In this document: in pieces, positions 1 through 8,471 of the stretch | Layout of the letters: every line of letters starts with the position of its first letter | How positions within the stretch are numbered: position 1 is the stretch's first letter | Assembly: GCA_030587365.1 (NCBI GenBank) | Contig: JAUQZE010000001.1 | Location: 1-23,397 of the forward strand | Direction: 5' to 3' | Length of the DNA: 23,397 bases | Source: Candidatus Freyarchaeota archaeon | GTDB taxonomy: Archaea; Asgardarchaeota; Jordiarchaeia; Jordiarchaeales; Jordiarchaeaceae | Position numbers and translations under genes: made by a program | Notes under the pieces: model-generated | Databases searched by the model: none | The model's input: only the letters and a program-made list of their open reading frames with translations | Told to the model about the DNA's origin: nothing

Positions 1-2
1 CA

Positions 3-230
3 GAAGACCCCCTGCACAAGGGACGGTATCTCCTCTCTCTGTTTAATCTCTTCCACAACTGGCTTCCGAACCAGGGGCACCACCTCTACGGCGCCAGCCC
101 GGCTCAGCTCCACCCCCAGATTTCCCTCACGAAACAGGAAGCGTTGGAGGCTTTTGAGGAACTCTACCTAAAGCCTAAGGGGATGTCTTTTAATATCAGC
201 GATTGGCAAATACTACAAGGAAACACCTAG
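3..230 (+). pseudogene. C-terminal fragment of an unrecognised protein, possibly transposase or integrase
   Basis: An open frame enters from the left edge and stops with TAG at 228-230, giving about 75 residues that start EDPLHKGRYLLSLFNLFHNW and end SDWQILQGNT. The composition is markedly richer in G and C than the DNA that follows, and the residue pattern (aromatic, His/Asn-rich helix followed by an acidic amphipathic helix) looks like real protein rather than a chance frame. I do not recognise the family. The tail of a DDE transposase or of an integrase is possible because the fragment ends about 60 bases from the 3' end of a tRNA gene, a usual place for mobile elements, but no catalytic motif is in view. 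Whether it is a complete gene cut by the window edge or a remnant cannot be told here. Confidence 0.5.
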
Positions 231-291
231 TCCACTTATTTATGCTACAGTACAGTTATTTTATTCTACAATTAACCTTAGATATAGTTTA

Positions 292-442
292 TGGTGCTCC
301 GGCCGGGAGATTCGGATTGACACCAAGTGTTAATCATTCGAACCCGGGTCGAGGAGGCGAGTGGGCAGGCGATTCATTTGAAACGTCGAAAGCCCCTTAT
401 GCTTAGCCACTATTTTGTTTGGCCGGGCTACACCACCGGAGC
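292..442 (-). tRNA. tRNA-Glu (anticodon TTC) with three introns and encoded CCA
   Basis: On the minus strand the acceptor stem GCTCCGG (442-436) pairs with CCGGAGC (302-296), followed by discriminator A (295) and CCA (294-292). The D arm begins GTGTAGCCCGGCCAA, as in archaeal tRNA-Glu. The T stem is CCGGG/CCCGG and the T loop is TTCGAAT. Three insertions must be removed. (1) D arm, 418-403, 16 nt, with bulge-helix-bulge (BHB) helix GGCC/GGCT. (2) Anticodon loop, about 386-358, 29 nt. The exact cut slides by three bases (TCG repeat), but the product is always stem AGGGG/CTCCT around loop CTTTCGC. (3) T loop between 59 and 60, 336-309, 28 nt, with a perfect BHB helix TTCG/CGAA and its own hairpin. 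After removal the gene is 75 nt. Ordinary tRNA searches may miss it. It was recognised by pairing and consensus, not by a covariance model. Confidence 0.88.
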
Positions 443-458
443 TCTTTATCAGAGTTGT

Positions 459-671
459 AAAAAAACACCTTAGGTATTAAATTTTTCTATTTTAATTTTT
501 CAATCTATTTGCCAGGCTCTGGAAAGACAGTATACTACTTACTGATGCTGCCATCCTCCCAACTTAAGGTCAGGGGTTCTACACTTCTACTATTAGTGGC
601 TAGAAATGTGGGATATGTCACCGTCCGGTTAACGGTTTCCGCAACCTTCCCGGGTGAGCAAGCCCTATTCA
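459..671 (-). ncRNA. Candidate structured small RNA of unknown class
   Basis: This stretch is clearly richer in G and C than the surrounding DNA, which in an AT-rich archaeon often marks a structured RNA. On the minus strand a TATA-like TTTAAATA lies at 701-694, about 25 bases before the proposed start, and a T-run (plus-strand A-run at 459-465) lies at the proposed end. It contains local complementarity, for example TCACC with GGTGA enclosing CGG/CCG and GGTT/AACC between about 618 and 658, directly followed by ACA, which recalls an H/ACA guide hairpin. I found no SRP, RNase P, 5S or tRNA signature. The short open frame on the plus strand at 509-700 has no recognisable protein pattern. Confidence 0.25.
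476..487 (-). promoter_or_regulatory. TATA-like promoter of tRNA-Glu
   Basis: The minus strand reads GAAAAATTTAAT here, an archaeal A-rich BRE/TATA-like element centred about 38 bases before the tRNA 5' end at 442. The spacing suits a short leader. It is inferred from position and composition only. Confidence 0.45.
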
Positions 672-1195
672 GTCTCTTTCCCTCTTTATTCGGTATTTAA
701 ACCCAGCGCATTTCATCCCCAACCCTTTAGGGAATGGGCTTTCTTGCTCAAATCTTTGTAGAACTTGTGTTAGTTTACATATCTGTTATATACTACCTTT
801 TCTCTTCCCTCTTACTATTTTTTCAAGTCCACTTGAGATTTTTAAAGCCGTTAGGATACGCAGAAAATGTGGGCAATTTGTAGTCGCTGTGAAGTATTTC
901 AGGAAATGTTAAATATGCACAATCTTGATCTCAGAAAAAAGTCTCAAAAAAAGTCCGAGTTATGTATGTTATCTCATAATTATGCTGTCCAGTTTAATTA
1001 TGGATCTTTATGTCTGAGTTCTCATTTTTGTACTTTTTGTTTAATACTTTCGGTTAACTCTCTTTCTTCTATATAATTGTATGTTAAAAAGGAAATTTTT
1101 TATTCTTAATTTAGATAAATGTATTTTTAAAAGTATTTTTTTTACTAATTAAAAATTAATATATTAAAAGTATTTAAAACTATGGTGATTTATTT

Positions 1196-2203
1196 ATGAG
1201 CCATCAAGACAAGGAAAAACTACTTTGCCCCGAATGTTCAAATACATTAATATTACACTCTGGTGAATTTGTATGTAGCAACTGTGGTTTGGTTGTTTCT
1301 AAGCAATATTTAGCCCCAGTTTTTAAGATTAATCAAGAGAATCCATCAACTAGCCAATACAAACACTATGTAGCTTTAGGGAAAAGAATGCACATAGTTG
1401 ACGGAATGGGTAGTTACATTGATTTTCAGCGCACCCCCTTCTTTTTTGACGGTCAAGGTACACCACTTCCTTCCGATAAACAAGCTTTATATAGAAAACT
1501 AAAATTTAGATACAGCCTACGTTTAAGAATCGATAAAAAAGAATCAGATTATCGCGCTTTAAAGTCATTAAATCATGTTACTTCCATGCTTCAAATTTCG
1601 GACTCAATAAGAGATAGAGCTGCATACATCTATCAAAAAGCTGTCAAAAAAATTGATAAAAAAATCTCAAACCACATAGTTCTCGTAGCTGCCTGTCTTT
1701 TTTTTGCTATTAGAGAATATAAAGAATTAGCACCAGTAACAATCCAGGAAGTCACACAGAGCTTTAAAAAGCTGGGCCATAGAATAAATGTCAAAAAAGT
1801 AATTAGAACAGCGCTTGAATTAAGATCCTTATTTATCCAGAAACACCCAAAAATCAGAAAGAGCGAAGAATATTTACACAGAATAATATCTGATGTTGTA
1901 TCCTCACCAATTATTGAGAGTCGTCTAAAAGAAAGAGACCTCGGTACTGAAGATTATAGAAATTTATTGACACAAAAAAGTTACTCTATATTAACTAAAC
2001 TTGATAGTATCAATCGTGGGGGAAGAAACCCTTACATTTTTGCAGTGTCCACAGTTTATTGCGCAGACCGCATGATATCTAAGAAAATAGCCAAAAAACC
2101 AATTTTAACGCAAAAAATTTTAGCTAAAATAACTAAAGTTGCAGAGTATAGCATTAGAGATCATTACACAAGTATATTGAAACCGATGATACTAGTTAGA
2201 TAG
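1196..2203 (+). CDS. tfb: Transcription initiation factor B (TFB, TFIIB homologue)
   Basis: TFB binds the TBP-TATA complex and the BRE, recruits archaeal RNA polymerase and helps open the promoter. The 335-residue protein has the expected layout. An N-terminal zinc ribbon has Cys11, Cys14, Cys27 and Cys30 (C-x2-C ... CSNCG). A linker and B-reader-like segment follows around residues 50-90. Two cyclin-like repeats come next, roughly 115-215 (with VLVAACLFFAIRE, the typical helix) and 225-335 (with FAVSTVYCADR). The length is usual for the family. The second repeat and the linker are rather divergent and Lys-rich, so this may be a paralogue rather than the main TFB of the cell. It stands alone, preceded by an A/T-only promoter region and the weak ribosome-site-like GGTGAT. 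Confidence 0.93.
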   Translation: MSHQDKEKLLCPECSNTLILHSGEFVCSNCGLVVSKQYLAPVFKINQENPSTSQYKHYVALGKRMHIVDGMGSYIDFQRTPFFFDGQGTPLPSDKQALYRKLKFRYSLRLRIDKKESDYRALKSLNHVTSMLQISDSIRDRAAYIYQKAVKKIDKKISNHIVLVAACLFFAIREYKELAPVTIQEVTQSFKKLGHRINVKKVIRTALELRSLFIQKHPKIRKSEEYLHRIISDVVSSPIIESRLKERDLGTEDYRNLLTQKSYSILTKLDSINRGGRNPYIFAVSTVYCADRMISKKIAKKPILTQKILAKITKVAEYSIRDHYTSILKPMILVR

Positions 2204-2656
2204 CAGGTAATTATAAGCTAAAGTTTCGCAGTTTTAGAAGTTTTTAATATAAAAGTTTCAAGATCCTACTGGTTATGCCCTTTAGCATTTGTAAATTTAT
2301 AACGTGGCGTATCCCCATACTACCAGTCTCGTATGATTTTTCGTAGTACAGACTTACCTGTAAAATTATGTTTCCCTTAACAAACTCAGTTCTTTAAATT
2401 GTTTTAGGCAGCAGATCCAGCCATTCTGCATAATGTTGAGCAGTTTGCATAACAATTGAAAAAATACTAAATATAATACTTCATAAACGAGAGTGTAGAT
2501 GTAAACTATGAAGATCTTGGAATTATAAATCCGATGACGTGCGCTCTTAACCGTTGCTTTAACGAGGTTTGAAAGACCCCCTCATTAAAAAGTGTATATA
2601 AAACTCTCAACGGGTAGCTTATAAAAATCTGATGCGGCAAAGCTAATGTTATGTTT
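2204..2656. other. Intergenic region, 450 bases, nothing firm
   Basis: This lies between the 3' ends of two convergent genes. GATGACG at about 2533 vaguely resembles a C box of a C/D guide RNA, but no convincing D box follows at a normal distance. I see no open frame with protein character. Confidence 0.5.
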
Positions 2657-4564
2657 TTATTTTAATCTAATTGTTTCTAGATTTTGGGGCGCTCTAGTCT
2701 CTATTTTAAATATCTTATGAGCTGTACTTGCCAAGTTAATACATTTTGAATTTTCACCATGACAAGCAATTATTCTTTCGGGTTTAGGAGAAACTTTTCT
2801 AAGATAATCTAGTATCTGCCTCCTGTCGCTGTGGCCTGAGAAACCATCTACCGATTTAATATCCATTCTAACATTGACCATTTCCGTTTTTCCATCCTTT
2901 GTTTTCATAGGTATCTCCTTCCAACCTTTTTGCACCCTACGTCCGAGTGTTCCTTCCACTTGGTACGAAACAAATAACAGAGTATTTTTTGGATTGTCCG
3001 CCATTAATTGGAAGTATTCTACACTGGGTCCACCACTTAACATGCCGGAAGTTGCCATTACTATGCAGGGGTCTCCTTCTATGATATCTGGCCTTGAACT
3101 AGCTCCTTCTACTTGTTGGAAAAAGTCTGCCAGAAAAGGATTACTTCCTTGATGGAAAATTCTTTCACGTAACTCTTTTGACAAGTATTCAGGATGAGTT
3201 GTGTGGATTGCAGTCGCTTCGCTTATCATTCCATCTATATAAACTGGTACCTCTCGTAGTATCCTTTTTCTCATATACTCTTCCAATACTAGCATAAGCT
3301 CCTGCGCCCGCCCTACTGCTAGAACAGGAATAAGGACCTTGCCATCTCTAGACAGAGTCGCGTTTATTATTTCTACCAGGTCTCTTTCTGCTCTTTTTCG
3401 TGAAGGCATGATATCACTGGGTGCCCCATAAGTACTTTCAATTATAATTGTTTCCAGTCTTGGAAATGTAAAATTTGCAGATTCTAATAGGTGTGATTTC
3501 GAAAATTTGAAATCACCAGTATATGCAATATTGTATAGACCATCGCCTATATGCAAGTGTACTATTGCTGACCCCAGTATGTGACCTGCATTATGAAGAG
3601 TAAGCCGTATATCCGGAGCAATATCTGTTACTTCACCATAATCTAGGGGGATTGTATGCAAAATTGCTTTTCTAACATCTTTCTGACTATATGGACTTAG
3701 TTTTCCTTCCCGTTCTGCAACGTCTAGATAATCTAATTGTAGGAGGGTCATTAAGTTTAGCGTGGCTCTAGTACAATAGACAGGGCCCTCATAACCATAT
3801 TTGAATAAAAAGGGTAAAAATCCGCTGTGATCTAGGTGAGCATGAGTAATTATGACAGCGTCCAAATTTTCCAAATCGAATTCAGGTAAATCTATGCGTG
3901 GAAAGGTTTGCATTGAAACTCCCACGTTAACACCGCAATCAATTAAAACAGAGCTTTCAGTAGTTTGGACGAGAATTGCAGTTCTTCCTACCTCTCTAAA
4001 GCCACCCAGAGCGGTTACGCGTAACCATCCATCTTTAACCAATAATGGGCGATGTATTCGTCTTCCAATATTTCTCAAAATCTGCTTTCTTGCCACACTT
4101 TCTGTTTGTAAAGCGTGTCTAATTTTTAGTATCATTTCTGATGTGAGCGGAGGAGTTCTAATGACTGAAGGTCTCCAGAGAACAGTCCTCGTTATTTCTT
4201 TTAGTGTTACACCATTTCTTCCAATCACAAGGCCTGGCTTTTTTGCTTCAATTATAACCTCGCCCACATTTTCGTCGAATGTTACGTTTGTTACTTCTGC
4301 TTCTTTAGTAACTATTTCTTTTACCTTTTGCGCGGCTTCGGCTTGCGGCATTCTAACGGATGGATCTGATCTAATTACTATTCTTTTGCGTATGCGTTTA
4401 GCAAGCTCTTTAACAAGCTCATTATCATCTACTAAAATTTTAGGATTTTTAAGATATATGGCAATCTCTGGTCCTTCGAATTCCACTTCCGTAACACTAG
4501 CTTCTTTGGGGATTCCTTGCAAAATAGAATTTTTTATTTCACTAAGGATTTCTTGTGATAACAA
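2657..4564 (-). CDS. Archaeal CPSF-like ribonuclease aCPSF1 (FttA), transcription termination factor
   Basis: This is the archaeal homologue of the eukaryotic CPSF73 cleavage factor. In other archaea it cuts nascent RNA in U-rich tracts and drives transcription termination. The 635 residues are the usual length and order: two N-terminal KH-like RNA-binding modules (about 1-145, the second with the loop GLVIGRNG), a metallo-beta-lactamase domain with the zinc motif HAHLDH around residue 240 and further ligands in GHILGSA and YTGDFK, the inserted beta-CASP domain, and the closing SGHSD and HGE motifs near the C-terminus. No catalytic residue appears lost. The start is TTG at 4564. It is chosen because a strong ribosome site (GGAGGA, 4576-4571) lies six bases upstream and the protein then begins MLSQEILSEIKNSI, as in relatives. 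A proteasome gene, its common neighbour elsewhere, is absent. Confidence 0.96.
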   Translation of the reverse strand: MLSQEILSEIKNSILQGIPKEASVTEVEFEGPEIAIYLKNPKILVDDNELVKELAKRIRKRIVIRSDPSVRMPQAEAAQKVKEIVTKEAEVTNVTFDENVGEVIIEAKKPGLVIGRNGVTLKEITRTVLWRPSVIRTPPLTSEMILKIRHALQTESVARKQILRNIGRRIHRPLLVKDGWLRVTALGGFREVGRTAILVQTTESSVLIDCGVNVGVSMQTFPRIDLPEFDLENLDAVIITHAHLDHSGFLPFLFKYGYEGPVYCTRATLNLMTLLQLDYLDVAEREGKLSPYSQKDVRKAILHTIPLDYGEVTDIAPDIRLTLHNAGHILGSAIVHLHIGDGLYNIAYTGDFKFSKSHLLESANFTFPRLETIIIESTYGAPSDIMPSRKRAERDLVEIINATLSRDGKVLIPVLAVGRAQELMLVLEEYMRKRILREVPVYIDGMISEATAIHTTHPEYLSKELRERIFHQGSNPFLADFFQQVEGASSRPDIIEGDPCIVMATSGMLSGGPSVEYFQLMADNPKNTLLFVSYQVEGTLGRRVQKGWKEIPMKTKDGKTEMVNVRMDIKSVDGFSGHSDRRQILDYLRKVSPKPERIIACHGENSKCINLASTAHKIFKIETRAPQNLETIRLK

Positions 4565-5197
4565 CTCGTATCCTCCTGCTCATTCCAGAGAATTATGTTA
4601 TTTCTTATTCAGTTTTTACTTGAATATCTACCCGATTTGTTTTGACTCTAGGAACTCTAATTCCAGAATATTCGGTAGCTATATTTTGGAGGAGATAATC
4701 CTTTTACTTTACTCTCTAAAATAATTTAGTATTTTAAACGCGTTAGATACTTTTTTAGTGATTTTTATGTTTGAATAATTTTTTTGGTTTTTGAAAGTTT
4801 CTTAAGATTATTTTTTTGGATGTAAGCATTCGGGTTTAGGGTAAGTCTTAGAGATATACCCTTGAACAGCAAACATTATGCACCTAACCTTGGGCTCTTA
4901 AGCTTAAGAAAAATCGACTAGTAGAACTTACGTTCACTGAATACCCGCTAGGTAATAAATATTTCGTAAAAACAGTAGGGAGTGATGACAAATTATATTA
5001 AATCTGCAGACTTAATTTTAAGGGAGTGAAAAGTATCTTAACTATCCCCAAATCAGGGGATCAGGAATCTTTAGTAGACCCCTAGAATTAATAATAATGA
5101 TCCTTCATTAAAAAAATTTTAAAATGCGAAAGACACAAAGGTAAATAAACCAATCATGTAAACCAATAATTACTTTAACCAACCGGAGAAAAATGAC
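4565..5197. other. Divergent intergenic region, 630 bases
   Basis: This separates the divergently transcribed aCPSF1 and egsA genes. It is very A/T-rich. A C-box-like GTGATGA occurs at about 4982, but no matching D box was found. A small hairpin (TCCCC/GGGGA) lies near 5045-5060. A TATA-like TTTTAAAAT near 5118 may serve egsA. No gene is seen. Confidence 0.5.
4571..4576 (-). promoter_or_regulatory. Ribosome binding site deciding the TTG start of aCPSF1
   Basis: The minus strand reads GGAGGA here, six bases before TTG at 4564. No ATG is available at the expected N-terminus, so this site supports the TTG start. Confidence 0.8.
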
Positions 5198-6253
5198 ATG
5201 AGACTTCACTTTTCCACGGATAAAAGGTTACCCAGTTCAATTTTGATTAATCACGATGCCCTTGAAAGAATAGGGGGAGTTTGCTCGGAATTGGGTATTT
5301 CCAACAGAGTTTTGATGGTATCAGATCCTACGGTAATTAAAATTACTGAAGATAAAATTTCTAAATCTCTTCAAGAATCAAAAATAGACTACTCCGTTAT
5401 GTTAATAGATAACTCTACAAAAGCATCTGTTGAACAGGTTAAAGATGAAGTTCGAAAATTGAAAAGCAAAGTTATATTGGGTGTAGGAGGCGGGGGTGTA
5501 ATAGACGTATCAAAGCTTTCCGCTGCACAAGAAAATATTCCTTTTATTAGTGTTCCAACCGCGGCTTCGCATGATGGAATCGCTTCTCCTCGTGCAAAAA
5601 TCAATAATCTTGCTCCGTTTTCTATTGAAGCGCATGGGCCCATCGCAATTATTGCAGATATAGATGTAATATCAAAAGCCCCGTATCGGTTAACTGCATC
5701 AGGTTGTGGAGATTTAATAGCTAAACTTACTTCTGTAAAGGATTGGGAATTAGCTCATTTACGCACAAATGAAAATTTTAATGAAAAAGCTGCAAATTTG
5801 GCTAGGGAAAGTGGTCAAACCCTAATAAAAAAAGCTGAATTAGTAAAGAAAAGAACCAAAAAAGGTTATCAGAAAGTTGTGGAGGCTCTCATTAACTGCG
5901 GTATTTCTATGACTTTGGCTGGTTCAAGCCGCCCATCGAGTGGTTCTGAACACTTGTTTAGCCATAAATTAGACCAAATAGCACCGAATCCTGCTTATCA
6001 TGGAGAACAGTGTGGACTTGGAACCATAATTATGATGTATTTACACGACGGTGATTGGAGAAAAATAGTTGATACTTTGAAAATAGTTGGGGCTCCTATA
6101 ACTGCGAAAGAAATACACATTGATAGAGAGATAATTATTAAAGCACTTTGCGAGGCAAAAGAACTCAGGAAAGATAGATATACCATACTTGACGAAAAAA
6201 GAATGATTCCTAAAGTAGCAGAAGAAGTTGCAACAATTACAGGAGTTATTTGA
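5198..6253 (+). CDS. egsA: sn-glycerol-1-phosphate dehydrogenase
   Basis: This NAD(P)H- and zinc-dependent enzyme reduces dihydroxyacetone phosphate to sn-glycerol-1-phosphate, which sets the archaeal stereochemistry of membrane lipids. The 351-residue product matches the usual size. The Rossmann-type nucleotide site shows GVGGGGVIDVSK (about 96-107). The conserved PTAASHDGIASPRA segment follows, and the metal-binding region contains GSEHLFSHKLD and YHGEQCGLG with the expected histidines. The start is ATG at 5198 with GGAG nine bases upstream; an ATG four bases earlier runs at once into a stop. The stop codon lies 26 bases before the better-supported start of the next gene, so the two are probably co-transcribed. 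Confidence 0.97.
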   Translation: MRLHFSTDKRLPSSILINHDALERIGGVCSELGISNRVLMVSDPTVIKITEDKISKSLQESKIDYSVMLIDNSTKASVEQVKDEVRKLKSKVILGVGGGGVIDVSKLSAAQENIPFISVPTAASHDGIASPRAKINNLAPFSIEAHGPIAIIADIDVISKAPYRLTASGCGDLIAKLTSVKDWELAHLRTNENFNEKAANLARESGQTLIKKAELVKKRTKKGYQKVVEALINCGISMTLAGSSRPSSGSEHLFSHKLDQIAPNPAYHGEQCGLGTIIMMYLHDGDWRKIVDTLKIVGAPITAKEIHIDREIIIKALCEAKELRKDRYTILDEKRMIPKVAEEVATITGVI

Positions 6254-6269
6254 AAGATTCTACTTTTTT

Positions 6270-6273
6270 GGAG
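6270..6273 (+). promoter_or_regulatory. Ribosome binding site deciding the UPF0179 start
   Basis: GGAG lies six bases before ATG at 6280. It favours that start over a TTG at 6250, which would overlap the egsA stop and add ten residues not typical of the family. Confidence 0.7.
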
Positions 6274-6279
6274 ATTGAT

Positions 6280-6723
6280 ATGACCAGTATTTTAACTCTT
6301 GTTGGTGTTAAACAGGCGAAGAAAGGAGCAAAATTTGTTCATATTGGTCATGCCGAAATATGTGAAAATTGTGAACTTTACAAAGTATGTATTGGTAACC
6401 TAGAACCTAGAAGAGTATACGAAATTATTGATATTCGCAACATAGAACATCCCTGTAAAATTCACGAAGATGGTGTCCGCGTCGTAGAAGTTACCTACTC
6501 GAATATTCGAGTAGCTTTAGAAGCAAAGCAAGCCATGCCTGGCGCTACAATCACGTATTCGCCAATAGAATGTGATTTTTATGATTGCCCTTTCATAGAA
6601 ATCTGCAAACCTAGTGGTCTATTTGAAGGAGATAAATGCATTATTGAGAATTTATTAGAAAAGATAGATGGATGTAGAGCGGGAAAGGCACTTAGAGTGG
6701 TGAATCTCAAGTTTTTGCGGTAG
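6280..6723 (+). CDS. UPF0179 family protein, cysteine-rich
   Basis: This is an archaeal family of unknown function, here 147 residues. It begins MTSILTLVGVKQAKKGAKFV and carries the diagnostic cysteine cluster CENCELYKVC followed by IGNLEPRRVYEI. A second set is CDFYDCPFIEIC. The eight or so cysteines in C-x2-C, C-x4-C and similar spacings suggest a metal or Fe-S site, but this is inference. It follows egsA on the same strand with its own ribosome site. Its last 17 bases overlap the 3' end of the FKBP gene on the other strand. The start at 6280 is preferred over TTG 6250 on ribosome-site evidence. Confidence 0.9.
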   Translation: MTSILTLVGVKQAKKGAKFVHIGHAEICENCELYKVCIGNLEPRRVYEIIDIRNIEHPCKIHEDGVRVVEVTYSNIRVALEAKQAMPGATITYSPIECDFYDCPFIEICKPSGLFEGDKCIIENLLEKIDGCRAGKALRVVNLKFLR

Positions 6724-7423
6724 TGGTTTTTTCGAATGTTTCTAAGAATTTAACACTTTCAAAACCAAAATTTGAGAAGATATCATTTACAAGTCCAATT
6801 TTAACAAATTGAATATTTTCAGTAAGGACTGCTTCAGTAGGTATAGCTATCTCCACTGACTTTTCACTGATATTAATTTTAAATTTGCTAAGATCCACGC
6901 CAACAATTCTGCGGTTAATAAGGGCTTTTATTTTATCTTCATCATTTTCCAGTATGTTCTTTATTGTTACATCGTATTCTAAGATCTGGCCTGCTAAAGG
7001 ATGATTCATATCAACTCGAATTCTACCACCGCCAACCTTTTGGACGGTGGCTAGACGCCCCTTTACTCGTATTGTCATTCCGGGTCTTGGTTTCACATTT
7101 TGTTTTGAAAACTCTCGAGCGGAAAAGACTTTTATATTCTTGGGATCCCTCTCACCAAATCCTTTTTCTGGCGGTATTTCTATAGTTTTTGCTTCACCAA
7201 TAGGTAATCCTTCTAAGGTTTCATCTAATCCAGGAAGCACCCAACCCGCACCAACAACAATAAGTCTGGGCTGATATACTTCACGTTCATTAAAAATGTC
7301 TGCCTTCATCGCTACTTCTTGAACTGTGGTATCAAAAACTTTGCCATTATCTTTGGAACGTCCAATTAAATCAACCAAAACAAAGTCATTTTTCCTAACT
7401 TTTCTTGTTCCAGTTCCTGACAT
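6707..7423 (-). CDS. FKBP-type peptidyl-prolyl cis-trans isomerase, long archaeal type
   Basis: This is a cytosolic folding helper that isomerises Xaa-Pro bonds and usually also has chaperone activity through an inserted flap. The 238 residues follow the long archaeal layout. The split FKBP core runs from about 8 to 160, with DFVLVDLIGRSKDNGKVFDTT, VGAGWVLPGLDETLEGLPIGE and the closing MNHPLAGQILEYDVTI. An inserted chaperone flap lies between (about 85-135). A C-terminal extension of about 75 residues is typical of the long archaeal members. The start is ATG at 7423, with GGTGAG five bases before it. The gene converges on UPF0179 with a 17-base overlap, so the two transcripts must terminate within or beyond each other. 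Confidence 0.94.
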   Translation of the reverse strand: MSGTGTRKVRKNDFVLVDLIGRSKDNGKVFDTTVQEVAMKADIFNEREVYQPRLIVVGAGWVLPGLDETLEGLPIGEAKTIEIPPEKGFGERDPKNIKVFSAREFSKQNVKPRPGMTIRVKGRLATVQKVGGGRIRVDMNHPLAGQILEYDVTIKNILENDEDKIKALINRRIVGVDLSKFKINISEKSVEIAIPTEAVLTENIQFVKIGLVNDIFSNFGFESVKFLETFEKTTTAKT

Positions 7424-7791
7424 TACTGCTCACCACGTAATTCTAGAAATTCCAGTAATAGATTATTATTAAACCTTTTTGGTTATTCTACCTTACTTCA
7501 TAATGTATACTTCTCGGCCACTTGTGGCCTTTTTGAGGATGTAAACTTTTTTCCTTCTCTTTTCTATATTCCTTTCCATTTGGAGGGTTTGCGGCAGAAA
7601 TATATTATTTTTACTAGAAAAAATGTCTTAGTAGACCAAGACATAAATGTTGGGTGTGAATCATTTCTTTTGCCATAAGGGCACGTTATTATCCTTATCT
7701 ATCGAATATCTACTTTATAATCCAAACGTATAATAAACTCTCGACCTAAAAAGGAATCATAACCTATTTACTGTTAAGGTTGCGAATTAAA
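7424..7791. other. Divergent intergenic region, 370 bases
   Basis: Promoters for the FKBP gene (minus) and the CYTH gene (plus) should lie here; TATA-like TTTATAATCC occurs near 7715. Apart from the hairpin at 7516-7534, nothing gene-like is seen. Confidence 0.5.
7516..7534 (+). terminator. Hairpin followed by a T-run, intrinsic-terminator-like
   Basis: GGCCAC and GTGGCC form an inverted repeat followed by five T residues. No plus-strand gene ends just upstream, so it may terminate an unannotated short transcript or be fortuitous. Confidence 0.35.
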
Positions 7792-8331
7792 ATGATTGAG
7801 GTTGAAATAAAGTGTCCAATAAATGATTCTGAGGAGATCGCTGAGAAATTAATACGAAAAGTTAATGCAAAATTCGTTAAAACAGTTTCTCAAAAAGATT
7901 TCTACTTACAACATCCCTCAAGAAATTTCGAAGAAACTGATGAGGCGATAAGAATACGCGATTCTGATGAAGGAACTCAATTAACATATAAAGGACCCAA
8001 AATAGATGCTTTATCAAAAACAAGAGAAGAGCTATGTGTTTACGTAGATAATTTTGAAACAATTCTAAAAATTTTTGAAAGAATCGGTTTCCTACCGATT
8101 GCAAAGGTAGTAAAATCTAGAATTATTTTTCACATAGAGGGAAGTATAATTGCGTCCGTAGATAAGGTGCAAGATTTGGGTAACTTTATAGAATTAGAGT
8201 CCGAAGCTAAAGATTATACTCAAGTAGAAGCTAAAAGAGAGGAGTTATTCTCTATACTGGATAAACTGGGTTTATCAAGGGAGAATACAGAAAGAAAATC
8301 TTATTTAGAACTCATAATGTCCAGACCTTAA
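7792..8331 (+). CDS. CYTH-domain protein, class IV adenylate cyclase / triphosphatase-like (CyaB)
   Basis: CYTH enzymes act on triphosphate substrates in a metal-dependent beta-barrel tunnel. Archaeal members are called class IV adenylate cyclases by homology, although many may be triphosphatases. The 179-residue protein opens with the defining ExExK signature (MIEVEIKCPI). The basic strand TQLTYKGPK and the ...KTREEL segment follow. RIIFHIEGSIIASVDKVQDLGNFIELE carries the conserved acidic metal ligands. The length is typical. ATG at 7792 is preferred over TTG at 7780 because ExExK enzymes begin only two or three residues before the motif. It stands alone, so no partner suggests the substrate. 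Confidence 0.9.
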   Translation: MIEVEIKCPINDSEEIAEKLIRKVNAKFVKTVSQKDFYLQHPSRNFEETDEAIRIRDSDEGTQLTYKGPKIDALSKTREELCVYVDNFETILKIFERIGFLPIAKVVKSRIIFHIEGSIIASVDKVQDLGNFIELESEAKDYTQVEAKREELFSILDKLGLSRENTERKSYLELIMSRP

Positions 8332-8471
8332 AAGTTGTTAACTCCTAATATTTTTACACTAAATTAGTTTGCTAATAAATTGTTTAATTATTTGCGTTAG
8401 CTTTAAGTTGTTCCACTCTTTAGAACAAAGTGGAAACAATAAAAATTATTGATTTAAGGAAGTAAAAGTAT

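Larger units (their letters stand above)
443..1195. other. Intergenic region, 750 bases, no gene recognised
   Basis: Apart from the tRNA promoter and the candidate RNA above, I see no gene here. Short frames at 509-700 and 867-1076 have no recognisable protein character. The last 120 bases before TFB are almost pure A/T with several possible TATA boxes. Confidence 0.6.

Noticed and set aside
2525..2580. C/D box guide RNA near GATGACG
   Set aside because: The C box is imperfect and no clear D box follows.
3852..4724. A 290-codon frame on the plus strand
   Set aside because: It is the antisense shadow of aCPSF1; its Ser/Thr-rich residues show no protein pattern.
4982..5030. C/D box guide RNA (GTGATGA)
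   Set aside because: There is no CTGA box D at a normal distance and no terminal stem.
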